A DNA stretch of 64,000 nucleotides from Haemonchus contortus (lineage: Eukaryota; Nematoda; Chromadorea; Rhabditida; Trichostrongylidae): assembly GCA_000469685.2 (NCBI GenBank), contig LS997567.1, positions 11,235,325 through 11,299,324 of the forward strand, written 5' to 3'. The position numbers and the translations under genes were made by a program. This document shows positions 35,013 to 49,211 of this stretch, piece after piece (the first letter of the stretch is position 1; the number at the start of each line of letters is the position of its first letter). The notes under the pieces are model-generated. The model saw only the letters and a program-made list of their open reading frames with translations. It did not search any database and was not told the DNA's origin.

Positions 35013-36065
35013 GGTTGTCCGAAAATTTTCCGCCGATTTTTGAGCCATCTTTGAGCGAAAATTTTTGAGAGAACAAATTCATTCATTAAACAATACATGC
35101 TCCACTCTGTTCAGTAATGATTCGGCAACTTCCTGTGTGTTTCATTATCCCACTTTCATGCAAGGTTCTAGACTCAGAATCGAAAAACCATCTCAGGTGC
35201 TTTTTGCAGGCCTCCAGCGAACTGAACGATTTTCCATCCAACGTTTTCTGCAGAAACCTGAGCAAGTGGCTATCGTCTGATGGTGCTATATCCAGACTAT
35301 ATGGGGGGGGGGTGTGGTAAGACATCCACCCGAGCCCCCGCAATTTTTAACGAAAGCCTGGAAATGCGTGCGGCTTGGAGATATCCTGGTGGAAGACAAC
35401 GCCCGTCCCTACAATCGGCCAGTTGGTGCGCTTCTGGTCTATCGCTGAACTCAAGCTGTTTGGCAGAGTATTGTGCCTTCCGAAACTTATCGTTTGATTA
35501 TACAGCAACAACTCACAATGAATATTCGCTTCCAATTCCATGAGCAACACAGCACAATACCCCTCCCCTGGATATTGACTATCGAATTAAATTGCGGCGG
35601 CTGACTGAGAAGGTTCCACAGTCGTCTCCACACTTCCACATCACGTTGTTGTACTCGACCCACTTATCGTCATCCGTTTGCATGCCTTTCAGAAGCGGCT
35701 TTTTCGTTCGGTCTGTGCAACTAGTGGTCCACGGAGACGCGGTCCGTCAGATTGCGCTTGCTCAATTTGGGAGATTCCAGGTTCGATTAACATACTGATT
35801 CGGTCGTTTTCAACAAATTATAGCGCTGCCGTTATTCGAGGGCGAATTCACCTTATTTGAATTTACGTCCCCGTAGAGCATTGTCTACGTGAACATAAAA
35901 AAGCCTTCTCGTCACTCAAGCCAAGTTTTTGCGCTTGCGGTGGAAGAAAAGCATCAGGTGCCGAAAATGTACGCGATGATCCTCGATTGTAACTCGAAAC
36001 CTTGATCAATCGTACACGTATTGATAAACTCACAATGTTCAAAAACAGGGAAAACTTTCCAGACC
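35013..36065 (-). mobile_element. Degenerate mariner, same family as the 55.3-kb copy
   Basis: The left end GGGTTGTCCGAAAATTTTCC is clear. The right end near 36040-36065 (GGGAAAACTTTCCAGACCCC) is decayed. Minus-strand fragments include YSLDIAPSDDSHLL (third catalytic Asp region), LDGKSFSSLEACKKHLRWFF, and FHQDISKPHAF, where families have HQDNARPH. It is about 230 bases shorter than the 55.3-kb copy and has several frameshifts. Confidence 0.75.
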
Positions 36066-36094
36066 CCGATAGTTATGAGTTGAACTCTTAGCTC

Positions 36095-36880
36095 GATATA
36101 TTTCACTTGAGCAGAATTATTAGTGGTTTAATATAGCCCCGTCCACCTCAGTGCAGCCCCTTCTACAATGAGACTTTGACCACCCTTCATGTAGCTGCCC
36201 ATAATCATTTTCTTTGAATTCTAAACGTTTTTGGACAGTATTACTACTTTTCCATCTTAGCTCCTCCCACCTTAATGCAAACACTGTCAGTTCCAATGAT
36301 TCGGGCACATTCCTTCCATCACCTTCGACCACTGTTTTCCCACGTCCTAGAAGGTTTTTGAAAAGAGTTACGAATTCTTGATTTTGGCCCTGCCTTTTCT
36401 AAGGATTTGGCCCACTCCTCATCACCTTCAACCACTTTGTTCCCGACTTCTAGAACGTGCTCGTTGATTTTTTTTCTGGCCTTTACGCCTACGTTATCTG
36501 AACTTATAATACGTGGTAAGTACCGCCCACTACGAGAACGCTCCGTCAGCGAATTTCCTTCAGTTCACTTGTTGACCCATCCCTTACCTTCGCCCACTTT
36601 TCCTCGACGATTGGGTGCTATGAAACCCAATCCAGACCTTTTGCCCAAGACATCGCCCACTATCACGCATGCCCCGCGCCTGTGGGCGGAGCTCCGCTGA
36701 ACCCACATTTCTTTAATGGTCTTGTCGTATGCCCAGCCCATCCCAAACTTGACCCCACTTCTGAAGGTGCTTCTTCAAGTGATATCGAGCTTCCGTTTAA
36801 ACAAGCGAGCAAACCAACAAAGAACAAACAAACAAACAGACAGACAGATGCTAGCGCTTTATATATACATAATAAGGTAA
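36095..36880 (+). repeat. GC-hairpin composite repeat family 1, copy b
   Basis: It begins AGCAGAATTATTAGTGGTTTA, as copy c does (AGCAGAATTACTAGTGG). It carries the CGCCCAC-rich units, a CACGCATGCCCCGCGCCTGTGG block, the tail, a CAAA/CAGA microsatellite (36817-36849) and GCGCTTTATATATAC. Confidence 0.7.
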
Positions 36881-36889
36881 ACTGCCGAT

Positions 36890-37565
36890 AATAATAGAGG
36901 ACCACCGCAACATCATCCACAGGTAGGGCCTTCCTCCAAACAATATAGGAGATCTGATAGCAACATGATAACAACAGCAACAAGACGAACAAAGAAGTTT
37001 CGAGTCGTTGGTAGAACTCATGAAAATAGTGCGTCTGGAAATTTTATTTACTGGTGCTGGAGTTGGTGCGATTTTCCGCCGTTAGCAACTCGTTATCGCC
37101 TCACAGTAGTTGGAGAAAGGGGAATGTCCGATTTCCTTTTTTTTTTCGAGCTATGCTCAACCCTTTCTGGAAACCAAAGTTGAGGAAATTGGCCTCGGTT
37201 GTACTGTCTCCCCAAGCTTCTGGTAATAATAGCCTCTCACCCATAGTTGGCTCCCATCAGTTTCCACCTATCCGCCTTGTAGTAATTGCAACGCACCAGC
37301 GGAACAGGCGCTGTTCCTGTCCACGGCACTTTTTTCTATAGAGAATGTCATTTCACAGATAAGGTTCTGAGCCGCTTGGCAGAAATGCCAGGGCAGAATC
37401 TCATATCAGGAACTCGTTTTTACTTTCAGATAAGAAACACCTGTAATGCCACATATTGTGTATTATTGTTTTATGAGTGGTATCAAGTGAAGAAATCAAT
37501 AAATGAAAAAACATTGATGTCTGACATTGCCAAAAAATATTCAATCATAAATCAATGTGATATTA
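36890..37565. other. Unassigned DNA
   Basis: No recognisable gene. Overlapping plus frames at 36965-37579 have no known domain. Confidence 0.45.
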
Positions 37566-37570
37566 TCCTA

Positions 37571-38345
37571 CTTATATAATCGGCTGAGTGTGTCTGTTGG
37601 TGTGTTTTTGTGCGTGTATTTGTGTGTGTATAAGTGTGTCTGACCGGAAATTCGTAACTCCTGTCACCGTGACTGAGAGCGCTCAAACTTGTTAGGAGTA
37701 CAGAGACAGGTTGCGAACACTTATGGTGAGTGGCGGGATCAGACTCCACCCACAATGGGCGGAGTTTCAGCGAAAATTCATAACTACCGTTTCCGTTGCA
37801 ACTAGAGTGTTCAAGTTTGGTAGGCGTACAGGGGCAAGATTGGGAACACTTATGGTGGAGTGGCTAGACCGGACCCCGCCAAAAGTGGGCGGGGTCAGTG
37901 CTGGAACTCACGGCACCTGTTTCTGTGCACCTAGAGCGTTCAAGTTTGGTAAGAGTACAGGCGGCAGGATGGTAACAACTACGGTTGGTAGCAGGAGCAG
38001 ACGCCCACAGTGGGCGGAGTTTCAGAGAAAATCCGTAACTACTGTCACCGTTCATTTTGCGTGTTCAAATTCATTAGGGGTTTAGATTACAGGATTGGCA
38101 GGGTGGGAACACTAATGGTAGGTGACAGATCTCGACTCCGGGCGGGGCGTGCTCGAAAGATGGCAGTTTAGACCCAAGGCATTCGAATTAGCTAGGAATA
38201 AATAAGGCAGTATGGGAATGCTGATGGGAGGTGGCATGATTGTTAGAAGGCGGGACGCAAATTGTTAATTTTGGCCTGGAGCGTTCAAATTTGGAAGGAG
38301 TGCAAGCGGCAGATTTAAGACATCCACAGTAGGTAGTACAAGGTA
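37571..38345 (+). repeat. GC-hairpin composite repeat family 2, copy b (longest)
   Basis: It starts CTTATATAATCGGCTGAGTG with a TGTGT-rich segment. Four or more units of about 120-130 bases follow, each with CATAACTACCGTTTCCGTT-type, GTTCAAGTTTGGTAGG and GGGAACACTTATGG blocks. Short hairpins of the CCCGCCAAAAGTGGGCGGGG kind separate some of the units. Confidence 0.7.
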
Positions 38346-38734
38346 GCTAAATTGGATCCAGCAGTCAAGTTGGAGTGAGAAGGAATGAACCCAAGGCATG
38401 AAATGTGTCGGTGTGGGGTTTGGTGGAAATCGATAGCTCCAATTTTTTTGACCAGTTTTTTAAAACTTTGGAGAGTGCAGGCGGCGGATCGGCTTCAACA
38501 CAAGAAGGAGCAGAGCCCGGCGGTAGCCGGGCGATCCGACACACTGTTTATTTCGGCCCTCTAACAAATCGAAGGTATGCGGTGGTGGGCATGTGGTGCA
38601 CGCGTTAGCGTGTGTAGCCCTTTTGGTACATTATCAGAGGACTACGAAACAATATAAAATGTTGCAGATGTGATTATTCCACCATCAATTAATCGCCAAT
38701 TTAGGATTGTTGATAGCAGAAACATGGTAACACC
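38346..38734. other. Unassigned DNA at the 3' boundary of the minus-strand RTE copy
   Basis: No gene. GCACGCGTTAGCGTG at 38598-38612 is the reverse complement of a string at 44838-44852. This hints at another small shared repeat. Confidence 0.4.
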
Positions 38735-41500
38735 AACTGTCATGTGTGGCGGCCTTCTTGGAGTTCATTTGATGTCCCGAGGGATCCAGTCAGTAACCGC
38801 CCTGGCCCAACGGTCATCACTATATCGCACAACGTGTCCGGCCCACCCGATCTTCGATTTCTTAGCGTTATCAACGGCATCCCTGATCTTCGTTCGGTGA
38901 CGGAGCTCGGAACTCCGGTTTCCCTTCTGCACTTGCGTGTATAGGGAAATTCCGAGCATCGTCCTTTCCAATGCCCGCTGAGTAACGCTGACAGCAGGGT
39001 CATACTGCTTTCGTAGAGTCTAGGTCTCCGAGGCGTACGTCAAAGCAGGAAGGACAGCAGTGTCGAAAAGGTGAGCGCTGAGCCGGGTGTTCTTTGTCTT
39101 CTTCACTACTCCCTCGATATTCTTGAATGCTCCCCACGCGCGTTTGCTTCTGCACAGCTCTGGAGCTAGGTCGTTCATCATGTTGACTTCCCGACCTAGA
39201 CACACATAGCTAGAGCATTCGGAGATATTCGTTCCGTTCAACGTGAAAGGAGCATCAGGTACCAGTCCGTTTTTCATGAACATTAGGTTAGTTCGTTAGG
39301 TTCAGCCTCAAGCCGATCTTTCCACAAGCACTATCAAACTCAGCCAGCATTCGTTCCGCCTGCTCGATGTTCGATGTTATAGGCACGATATGGTCTGAAA
39401 AGCGGAGATGATTAAGTAGCGGCCGTCGACTTTCACCATCAAGTCTTCCCATTCCAAATGACGCATGATATTCTCGAGAGCGGCACTGAAAAGTTTGGGC
39501 GAAATGGTATCGCCCTGCCGACCACCTCTCCCCGGCCGTGAAGCTATTGTAGAGCTCTCAAAGAATACTTATATATTGAGTACGAACACCCTGGTAGCCC
39601 AGGGCTTCAATCGCCGCTTCTGTCTCATCGGCGCCAAAAGCCTTTTTCAAATCGATGAACGTAAGACATAACGGCATTTGGTACTCTCGCGATACTTCAA
39701 TGAGCCTTGTTAGGGTGTGGATATGATCGAATGCGCTGAACCCTCTCCGAAACCCTGCTTGCTCGCATGGCTGTCTTTCATATAGTATTCTGCCAATCCT
39801 GTTTAGGATGACACGAGAGAAAAGCTTGTAAATTACGGACAGCAGGCAGATTGGGCGATAATTGCCAATATCGTCTGAATCTCCCTTTTTGTACAGCAAC
39901 GCAGTCTTGCTAGTTTTCCACGACGTGGGCACTTCGCATTACGACAGGTACCGTGTGAAGAGCCTAGCCAGAGTTCTGATGATAACTGATGAGAGACTCT
40001 TCAGATGTTCCGGTTTGATCCTATCGGGACCGGGCGCTGTACAGTTCTTCATCGACGTGATGGCATGTCGTATTTCGGAAGGGAGAACCGAAGGAGCGAT
40101 ATATTCGTCTTGTCTAAGATGAGTAGGCAGGTAGACGTGGCTGTCGAAGAGATCCGAGTAGAAGTCGTTGATGACCTTCTCCATTGCCCTCCGCGATGCA
40201 GTAACGGTTCCGTCAGGTCGACGAAGGGAGGTCATCTTGGTCTTGTAATGGGCGGAGCTCCGTCGGGCTTTGCGAATGCTCTTTCCGGCCTCGGGGGCTT
40301 CGTCCATAACTGCTGCTCTTCTCTCTCTCTTCCTTTATCGCTTCTCTGCGGCGTATCAGCTTGAGAGTCTTCGAAGAGAGTCGTCTCTTGGATACTTGTA
40401 GGCTCCCTGCTTTCGTAGCACTATCGTGAAGATGCTCGACGAGCCGGTTGTATCCTTCGTCGATGTTATAACGGAATCTTCCCATTTACTCGCAAGGGGA
40501 GCGAACTGGTCCCAGTTGGTGGAGGTCTTGGGGCTCCGTTTCAGAAACTTCATAGCTCTCTCTCCACGCACTGAGAAGCAGAATCTAGGGCGGAGTAGAC
40601 GATGGTCAGATCCCGTGTAGAACTTCGGAACAACAGCGACGTCGGTCAGGCAAAATCACCGATTGAAGATGATGTGGTCTATCTCATTATGGAACTGTCC
40701 ACCAGGTGACTTCCCTGTCCATCTTAAATGAGAGGGCTTTTGGAACTGCGAGTTACCATGGATGGTGTGGGTCGTCATGATAAACTCGATAAACTCGGAC
40801 AGCCTTTCACCCTGCTCATTCCATTCCACTCCATGAGTCCCGATGTGAAGCTCTTCAGCATTCTCCTAGAGCCAATCTTGGCGTTGAAATCACCGACGAT
40901 GACCTTGAAGAAAGTGTGGTCTTCTCTGTAGAGCCTCTCCAGATCCATATAAAACGCTTCCAACTCCTATTCTTCGTAGCTCGACGTTGGCGCGTAAGCA
41001 ACGAAGATGGTTAGAGCAGGGGTTGAGCCACACCTTCTTAATAGCCAACGTCCGATTCGGGTTGTTAAGCTTTCGTACGAATCGATGTTCATGGCCAAGT
41101 GCGTATTGACGAGGATACCTACGCCGCCGACGCCTCTACTGTCGCATGTTCCACGGAACAGTCCTTCTCCAGTCTCAAATACAGCGGGCAGCGGGCGATG
41201 CCTTCTCGTCTCGGTCAGCCGATGACGTCGTGCTTGATCTTCCTAGCTTCCAGCTTCCTGCATCATCAAGTCTTCTATACACGCTTCCGATGCAAGCGTC
41301 CGTGCGTCGAAAGTACAGATCGCCATCTTAGTCCTTCTCCTTTTGGACAGCCTGTTTTGGCCCCGAGATTTTAGCAGCCTCTCCCGAGCGTTCCTACCCA
41401 ACGCTGCCGTATTGGGGGCTCCCACAGGTTCAGGGGAATGAGGCCCATTTCTATTACTGTTTTCGGCGTGAAAATACCCAACGTGCAGCTTGCCAGGCTC
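38735..41500 (-). mobile_element. RTE-type retrotransposon, second copy, decayed
   Basis: Read on the minus strand it follows the 14-kb copy from the leader residues (RAWQ near 41480) through the endonuclease, reverse transcriptase and C-terminus. It stops short of the last 150 or so bases and lacks the TATATCTA tail. The leader upstream of 41500, extending perhaps to 41750, is unlike the leader of the 14-kb copy. One of the two must therefore be recombined, or the family has variable 5' ends. Confidence 0.85.
38765..41425 (-). pseudogene. RTE pol pseudogene with frameshifts and mutated catalytic box
   Basis: Endonuclease pieces include KVIVGDFNAKIGSRR near 40890. Reverse transcriptase pieces include SEIRHAITSMKNCTAPGPD near 40040, NYRPICLLSVIYKLFSRVIL near 39850, and FIDLKKAFGADET near 39640. 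At 39386-39415 the catalytic block reads HLRFSDHIVPI, where the 14-kb copy has HLRFADDIVLI, so both catalytic aspartates are affected or shifted. The C-terminal part (RTMLGISLYTQVQKG, KIGWAGHVVRYSDD) is well preserved. It retains Cys and Trp at sites where the 14-kb copy has nonsense codons. Several frameshifts break the ORF. Confidence 0.85.
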
Positions 41501-41750
41501 TGACGTGGGAGCTAATGACTCCGGGCGCTTGCCAGGCTATCCCGAAGTGGACAGGAGGTTTTGTTTTTGGAGGCGGCACCAAATCGCCTCCCAGATACCT
41601 CCCAGTCACTCGAATGCAAGGCTTCGGCCGAGTCGATGGGCAGGATACCAACTGCACCCGCAAACTCTCCACACACGTATGCGTGGATCGCCTGCGAGGA
41701 ACAGAGGATAAATCGACCCAGCACAGCTGAATCAAGGAGTCCATAGCCTT

Positions 41751-42735
41751 AATCCAAATGCGTCTCTGGGCAAGTACCGGTGACTTTTGGTCGGCGATTA
41801 GTTCCCCTATGCGCCACCTGGGGACGCCCTACGTAGCCTCGTCACTAAGCGGCTGGGGATCCTTCAGTGAGAGAGAACCCTCAGTGAAGGAGATCCGTAG
41901 GTCATGTATCATATCTCTAGAAATGGAGGTTGAGCCGATGACATTGGCGTCTATCGAGCCCTGGTAAATCACTCAAGATGGTAGCTGCTAACATACGCAG
42001 CGGCTGTACCTCCTCGAGTTATTTATACTCTCATGTTTAGTTTATGTTTTCGTAGATACTAGTATACATGTATGATCTTTCGGAAGTTTTATTCTGTTAA
42101 TGTCATGTATAAAACAATTAAAGATGAGTTCCAGTTCCGAGCTGTACTACAACTTTATGCAAAAAATGTTCGAAAGAGATCCGAGCTAAGCAATACCCTT
42201 GGTTTCCAATAGAAGCTGGGCTAAGTACTTGTCTACTAAGGAAAAGTCATGCTTTTTTCGATTTGGCAAAAGCCATCGGTAAAAAATGAAGAACCATTAG
42301 GTAAAATCCCAGAATGGGGCCAGTCCATGTGGTAGCAAGCTCTTCTCCGTACTCCTTCCTTCCCCCTTCCCTTCCTGAAAAACGTAAGTTGTAAATGCAA
42401 GCCGGAGTCGTGGATCGCTGTGAAGGTGAGAACCGTCGCCGCCTTCTGGAGCTAACTTTCATGGATCATTCTATAATAAGGGTGCTTCCCATGCAGAATA
42501 GTGGAGTGAGAAGGCGCATCACTGCTTGTAGTTTGAATAAACTCGATGCAGGCTGGATAAAGACACACTTTCTGAGGCCCTTACATTTGAAGGCGCTGGT
42601 CACAACAATTTTGAGGCACCCCTTTCAGTCAAGAAGCGGAAGTATAGGATGGGAACAGTTCATCGGTAGTGAAAAAAACAAGTGAATTCGCCGATTTCGA
42701 GAAAAATAAGGCCTTCAAAAGAAGTGAAAATAGAG
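41751..42735. other. Unassigned DNA
   Basis: No gene is recognised. A plus frame at 42395-42685 and the minus frame opposite have no known domain. Confidence 0.45.
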
Positions 42736-42739
42736 CTTA

Positions 42740-43050
42740 GACGAGCTTACCATGACGAAAATAAAATGGAGGAACCATTCAGGCGAGATCTCAATTGTCG
42801 CAATAGCAAGAGCTGACGCCAGAACTGTACAGAAGTGAGTTCTACAGCCGCTGTGGGTCATGATTTGTTTGAACGTCCCACATGGGTTCCCTCGTGATTG
42901 GTGCAACCTTTGCAATGCCGGTGCAATTCGTCCGAGGACACACACGGTGCAATTTTCGAGCCTTTATAACGACCTATCTAGGCCGCTTTACGACCTGACA
43001 GCACCACATATGGTGTACGAGGATGCTACAAGTTTACCCTATGAACTATG
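42740..43050 (+). repeat. Dispersed repeat D, copy 2 (possible exon relic)
   Basis: It matches 3590-3930 (-). The plus frame reads GEISIVAIARADARTVQK, stop, then ICLNVPHGFPRDWCNLCN and further. A GTGAGT donor-like site sits exactly at the stop (42834). That fits a former exon, but the match between copies continues past it. Confidence 0.5.
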
Positions 43051-43059
43051 CCTTTAACA

Positions 43060-44980
43060 ATCCGCGGATTTCCATTCCTCTCCACCTTTTCTTTTCTTCC
43101 GCTCACGAAGACATGAATATTTTCACAGGAAGTGGCATCAAATGATGTGTATGTCGTGTACCCAGACAGCGTACAGCGTTTGCCGCACCCGATTGGGCGC
43201 TCCGTGCAAGGAAGATTTGAATATTCAGTGGAAGATTACGGTAGATCCAAAAAAACCGCAGTTTGCAGTGTGTTTTCGGGCACAATATCAATACAGTGGG
43301 TCATTACGTGATCACGAAAGCGAGTTTCTCGGATTGATCGGCAGACTGATTCGCATTCAATGTTTAAGCTTTAGGAAGATCAAGTATAATAAAAAAATGA
43401 CGTGCGAAGTGCGTACCTTCGCGATAAAATGAGAATGATGACGAGTACATTGAGTAACCCGAGAACGACAAGTAGCAGATGAGTGACAGTGAGAGCCAGA
43501 CGCAGGTGTTGCGAAGAATCCATTATCTTGTGCTGAAATTTGACCACTCGGTTTTGTTCAATTTTGGCACGGAATTGATAAATAGACCCACGGTAAACAC
43601 GAAATGAATCGTTAGATAGGTGGGAGAAAAAGAGCGAAAGAAGAGTAAGAATGAGGTTGTCTATTGTGTCTAGGTGTCAGAAATTATTGGGATGACGCAG
43701 AATTACCACGCATTTTAACCTCAAGCAAGAGTTGCAGCATGTTGCGGTTATGAAATACTATTACTTCTGTGCTTAGTTTTTACAGCTCGACTGATATAAG
43801 GATGGCAGATAAACAAACTTTACGCAATATTTTTTAGCCGCCACTCTCTTCGCATGGCACGGCGCCTTTGGAGCGCCGTTGACCTGCGACATCGGCAGCA
43901 GGTTAGGGGAGGGTAGCCGCGCTGTGCAGCTTCGAGCCCGCGTAGGCCAGTCAGAAGCAGATCGGCCAACGCAAGACAAAACGGAACTCTACTTCGAGGA
44001 GCGGCTCCCGCGCTGCTCCTCGAATTCGAAAGAGTTGCTGCCGCAAGGCCACATCGCCACTGGTCCCGTTGGTGTGAAAATTTTTGAAAGATCACAAAAC
44101 ATGGTCCGTTTGCACCTGGTTCATTGTTGTCACTTGCAGAAACTCCAAGGTCATTCTGCCCCTCTGCATAATGGTTAATAATTTATCAATATATTTACGG
44201 TTAGAATTTCTAGAGAATGTGAAGTAAGCAATTTTAATGTTTTGTGACCGTGTAGATGCGGAAGACGTATGGAGAGAGAAGGTTTGTGGTGTTGGGTGTA
44301 GCTGCCTCGAGGGATTGCAGGAGTGCAGGATTGCTGAGAAAAAAGTTCCGTGGTGATTCGGCCTTTGTGGTGCATGGGGTTGAACAGCTAAGGAGAAGAG
44401 CCTTACTCCCAAATGGGTAGCAATGGAGGGGGGGGGGGGTTGGTATCTACAAGTACTTGAAAGCAGTAGAAAGTATCTAAACTCCATTTTAATATCTCAT
44501 TAGTTAGTAGTGACATACAAAGCACTCACCCACTCAGATGAATAGTTCTTGATAACTCTTTTGAAGGTGCCGCTTGAACCTGTAGCCCTGCACTGCTCCG
44601 TGAAACCGTGAATAGCTTATCAATGGAGGCGAAGGGCGCTCGTCAGCAATTCAAAGACGAGAAGTTCCAATAGTAAACAGTTTCATGCTATTTATGAGGG
44701 CTGTTGGATATCACAGATAGACGGAAATAAAAAAAAACGACAAGAGAATCCAACTGAAAATTTTCCGGTCTCCCAGAGAATAAGTTAAGTCCCAAAGCTC
44801 TACATTTTTACTCATCTTATTCAATTACCAGTTCGGCTTTGCACGCTAACGCGTGCATTATATGTCCACTACCAATCATCTACAATGGAGTCATTCAACT
44901 GAATGTTGGGTTATCAGAATGAGTTAGCTCATCCTATATTTGAACCTGCAAATTTGAACCGCTTTGAGAGCATCATCCTC
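43060..44980. other. Unassigned DNA with a GC-rich island
   Basis: No gene is recognised. 43850-44060 is conspicuously GC-rich with open frames on both strands. It has a short hairpin, CGAGGAGC with GCTCCTCG, around 43998-44025. A run of 13 G lies near 44428. Confidence 0.45.
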
Positions 44981-44984
44981 GATA

Positions 44985-46485
<1,501 letters not shown>

Positions 46486-47762
46486 CAGGGTGTCCCAAAA
46501 TTATTGGCGCCAAAATTGAGAAATTTCTAAATTAAAAATAATTTATCAAATTCACATTACCTGTTATTAATTAGTTGCATAAGAAGGTCTCCTTGCAATA
46601 TGCATGGTTGTTGATGTGAAACTCCCAATATCTTTTAGATGGAGGAGGCTCCTTCAATGCCACTTGCAATCATTGATACACGAGAGGTGGAAGGGCACTA
46701 TGAAATTATTTGGGGTTCTATAATAATCGTATAGGAGCCTATTAAACGATATAGAAAAGAAGATCGAATCAGAGACAAAATAGGAAAGGTAGAAAGGCAG
46801 AATGTTCTCGAAGATAGGACTATTAAAATGGTTCGCCTGCCGATCGGTCGGGATCCTAGGTGACCCATCAAAAGAAAGTCAGCGAGCGCAGCTTACCGCA
46901 GTTGTCGCGATGTAAGAATGTCATACGGAAGCTTCATTGCCATTCCTGTCGTATGCAGAAGTTTCACTTCAATCCCGATCTTAACAGGCACTGCAGGGCC
47001 AAAAATGCAAAAAGTTGCAAACCCACTCGAGTGATGACACGCAACCCTTCGTCGTTTTCTCTGACCAAAAATTTTTACGATAAAGAAATCCCCAAACAAC
47101 CAAAGTGTTCGCGTTCCGGAGAAAAACATCTAGCGCGTAATATCTCACAAAAAGGTTGCTATAAGAACAGTGAAACCTTGTTTTTTGAGGAAATAAATGG
47201 CAAGGGTAAGCCGCTCGTAGTTTCTTCGGTGCAAGCGTGAAAATTGACCAAGACCAGAACTCAAACAGCGTACTGATGGAAGTAATGAAACACTGATCCG
47301 ACTACGTTTTCTGAATTATCTCGTAGTCCTTCCAGCAGGACGCTACTCCAGCCCACAGAGCCAAGCTTGCGCGCGAGTGGTGCCGGCGACAGCTGCCCGA
47401 TTTCATTGGTGAAGAGGAATGGTCACCCTGTTTTCGAGAACTTGACTCACTTGACTCCCACGAACGGTCCCTGATTAGAGAAGGACCTGTCGAGTTTGCA
47501 GTCCCAGTTTGGAGTCCTAAAATACAAAGGCTGAAGAACGCCTGGGAAGAGATGGAGAAGGATACCTGCGTGCTACATGCGATCGAGTCTAGAGCAAACT
47601 TTGTCTTCTATTCGCGCTCATAGGGGGTATTTCGAAATGCGACTGTAGCATGTTGTAGCACGTAGTATTAGCTAGTGTGCATAGAAGTTCCATCGTTTTT
47701 CGCAGCTGAGAAACTCCAAATATATTGCTATAAATCGGCGCCAATAATTTTGGGACGCCCTG
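46486..47762 (+). mobile_element. IS630/maT-type transposon with near-perfect ends
   Basis: The ends CAGGGTGTCCCAAAATTATT (left) and AATAATTTTGGGACGCCCTG (right) differ at one position, and TA lies on both sides. Length is 1,277 bases. Plus-strand remnants include FSLTKNFYDKEIPKQPK near 47060, which may be the first catalytic block (usually DEK-F), and QQDATPAHRAKLAREW near 47335. Then come LPDFIGEEEWSP and RLKNAWEEMEKDT before the end. Frameshifts and stops separate these pieces, so it is inactive. It sits in the TATATA end of family 1 copy c. Confidence 0.85.
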
Positions 47763-47769
47763 TAGTAAG

Positions 47770-48880
47770 GATTCCCACCAGTTAAGAAGTTTTGACTCGG
47801 TTAACAACAAAAAGGCAGACGGCAATGATGGCTTGGCACTTATTTGAGGCCGCTTGGAGCCTAGGTGCGAGATAAACTTGATTATGTGCGATCTTCCAAA
47901 GTCTGCATACCCGGCGTCCTATTTACGCTAATCAACCACAAAAACTCCCTGTCCTCTAAAGGAAAGGGCCTCTGTGCAGATCCTTGACGACAACTGTAGG
48001 CTCTATATATCCGAGAAAAGCAGAGATAAAAAGAGGAAATGGTCGATGGTGTCCTAGCCACACTACTTTCAGTGGTACCGGTCTCTCAGTTGATCATTTT
48101 TCCGACCTTTCCGGATTTCCCCGAATATTGTTATTAACTTAACCTTGTCGAAATCCACATAGGGTGGAGGCTTACGTGGATCAAGAATGAGGGATGATAG
48201 GATTGCGACTATAACTGTAAAAACAATTGCGTTACACTTCACCCAGCGAGCCACTTCGCGGAACATCGATGACGGGATGTGCGGAAGCTGAGAAATGACT
48301 ACAAAAAAGGACACAAAAAAGGATCACGTCAGGAACGATGAGATAATAATAGCGTGTGCAAATTTCTAGGAATGGATAAAGATGTGAGCGAAAGATTTGG
48401 CGAAAGGAAGATGAGAATTTGGATAAAACTCGGATCATCAGCATCAGCAAAAAGTAACATAACTGACAGGAAGTTCAGAAACGACTTGTCAAGTATCGAG
48501 AAAATTTCAGGTCGTACAGAAGGAGCGGCGCTAATGCTTCTGAGAAGGCAAAATCGAAGCATATCCATGAAAACGGATTTCATATTAGTCGCGATTAGGT
48601 ACTTTTGCTAATCATCATCATATAAGCTGCTCACTAAGACTATTCAGATACAAGTTATTTCTGATTGATCATGTTAAAAGGTTCGGATTGTCAAAAAAAA
48701 TAGCGAAAGTGATTACAGAATAAAGTCTAGTCCATGAGCTTTTGTCGTTAAAATCTGCAAAAAAGCTGCGAGTCTCAATGAGCTCGGTTTTCTTGAATGA
48801 GTTTGCAACATCGAATAGCTCAATGAAGCCGGGCTCACATCTTTTTTTGGGCTGAAGCTGACCCGCCGTCTGCATCTTCC
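47770..48880. other. Unassigned DNA with exon-like pieces on both strands
   Basis: On the minus strand, acceptor TTTCTCAG near 48288 precedes a frame with one hydrophobic helix (AIVFTVIVAILSSLIL) and a GTAAGC donor near 48176. On the plus strand, acceptor AATTTCTAG at 48369 precedes an open frame to a GTACTT site near 48599. Neither matches a family I know, and I cannot choose between them. Confidence 0.3.
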
Positions 48881-48904
48881 AAATTTGGACGCTCCGGTTC
48901 AGGA

Positions 48905-49211
48905 GGACAGAAGTTTAAATTTTACGAAACACACACGCACACAAACCGACACCCTGTATGTATGTGTGCGTGAGTGTGTTGTTGCTACGTCCGCCACATA
49001 CGAAGTCCTGCATAAGTCTTGTGTGTTTAAGCAAACTTGACTGCCTGTATCCGCATCGAATTTGAACACCTCAAATCCATGTTAGCAATTTTCAACGCTA
49101 TAGACCTGTGGGAATGGGAGTTATGAATTCCCGGTTGAGATATGAATCACACCGACATACACACAAGAACATACGGACAAACCAACGGACACACTCAACG
49201 CGTTTTATATA
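48905..49211 (-). repeat. GC-hairpin composite repeat family 2, copy c
   Basis: On the minus strand it starts TATATAAAACGCGTTGAGTG, with GTGTC-rich microsatellite. It continues with the AATTCATAACTCCCATTCCC unit. The mariner derivative at 49212 is inserted at its terminal TATATA. Confidence 0.6.

Noticed and set aside
39862..40364. Plus-strand open frames across 38.7-41.5 kb
   Set aside because: They lie opposite the minus-strand RTE pol and have no motifs of their own.
44425..44445. Runs of 8-13 G (also near 21218, 32205, 35302 and 56671)
   Set aside because: Possible G-quadruplexes, but single isolated runs prone to sequencing error. No function inferred.
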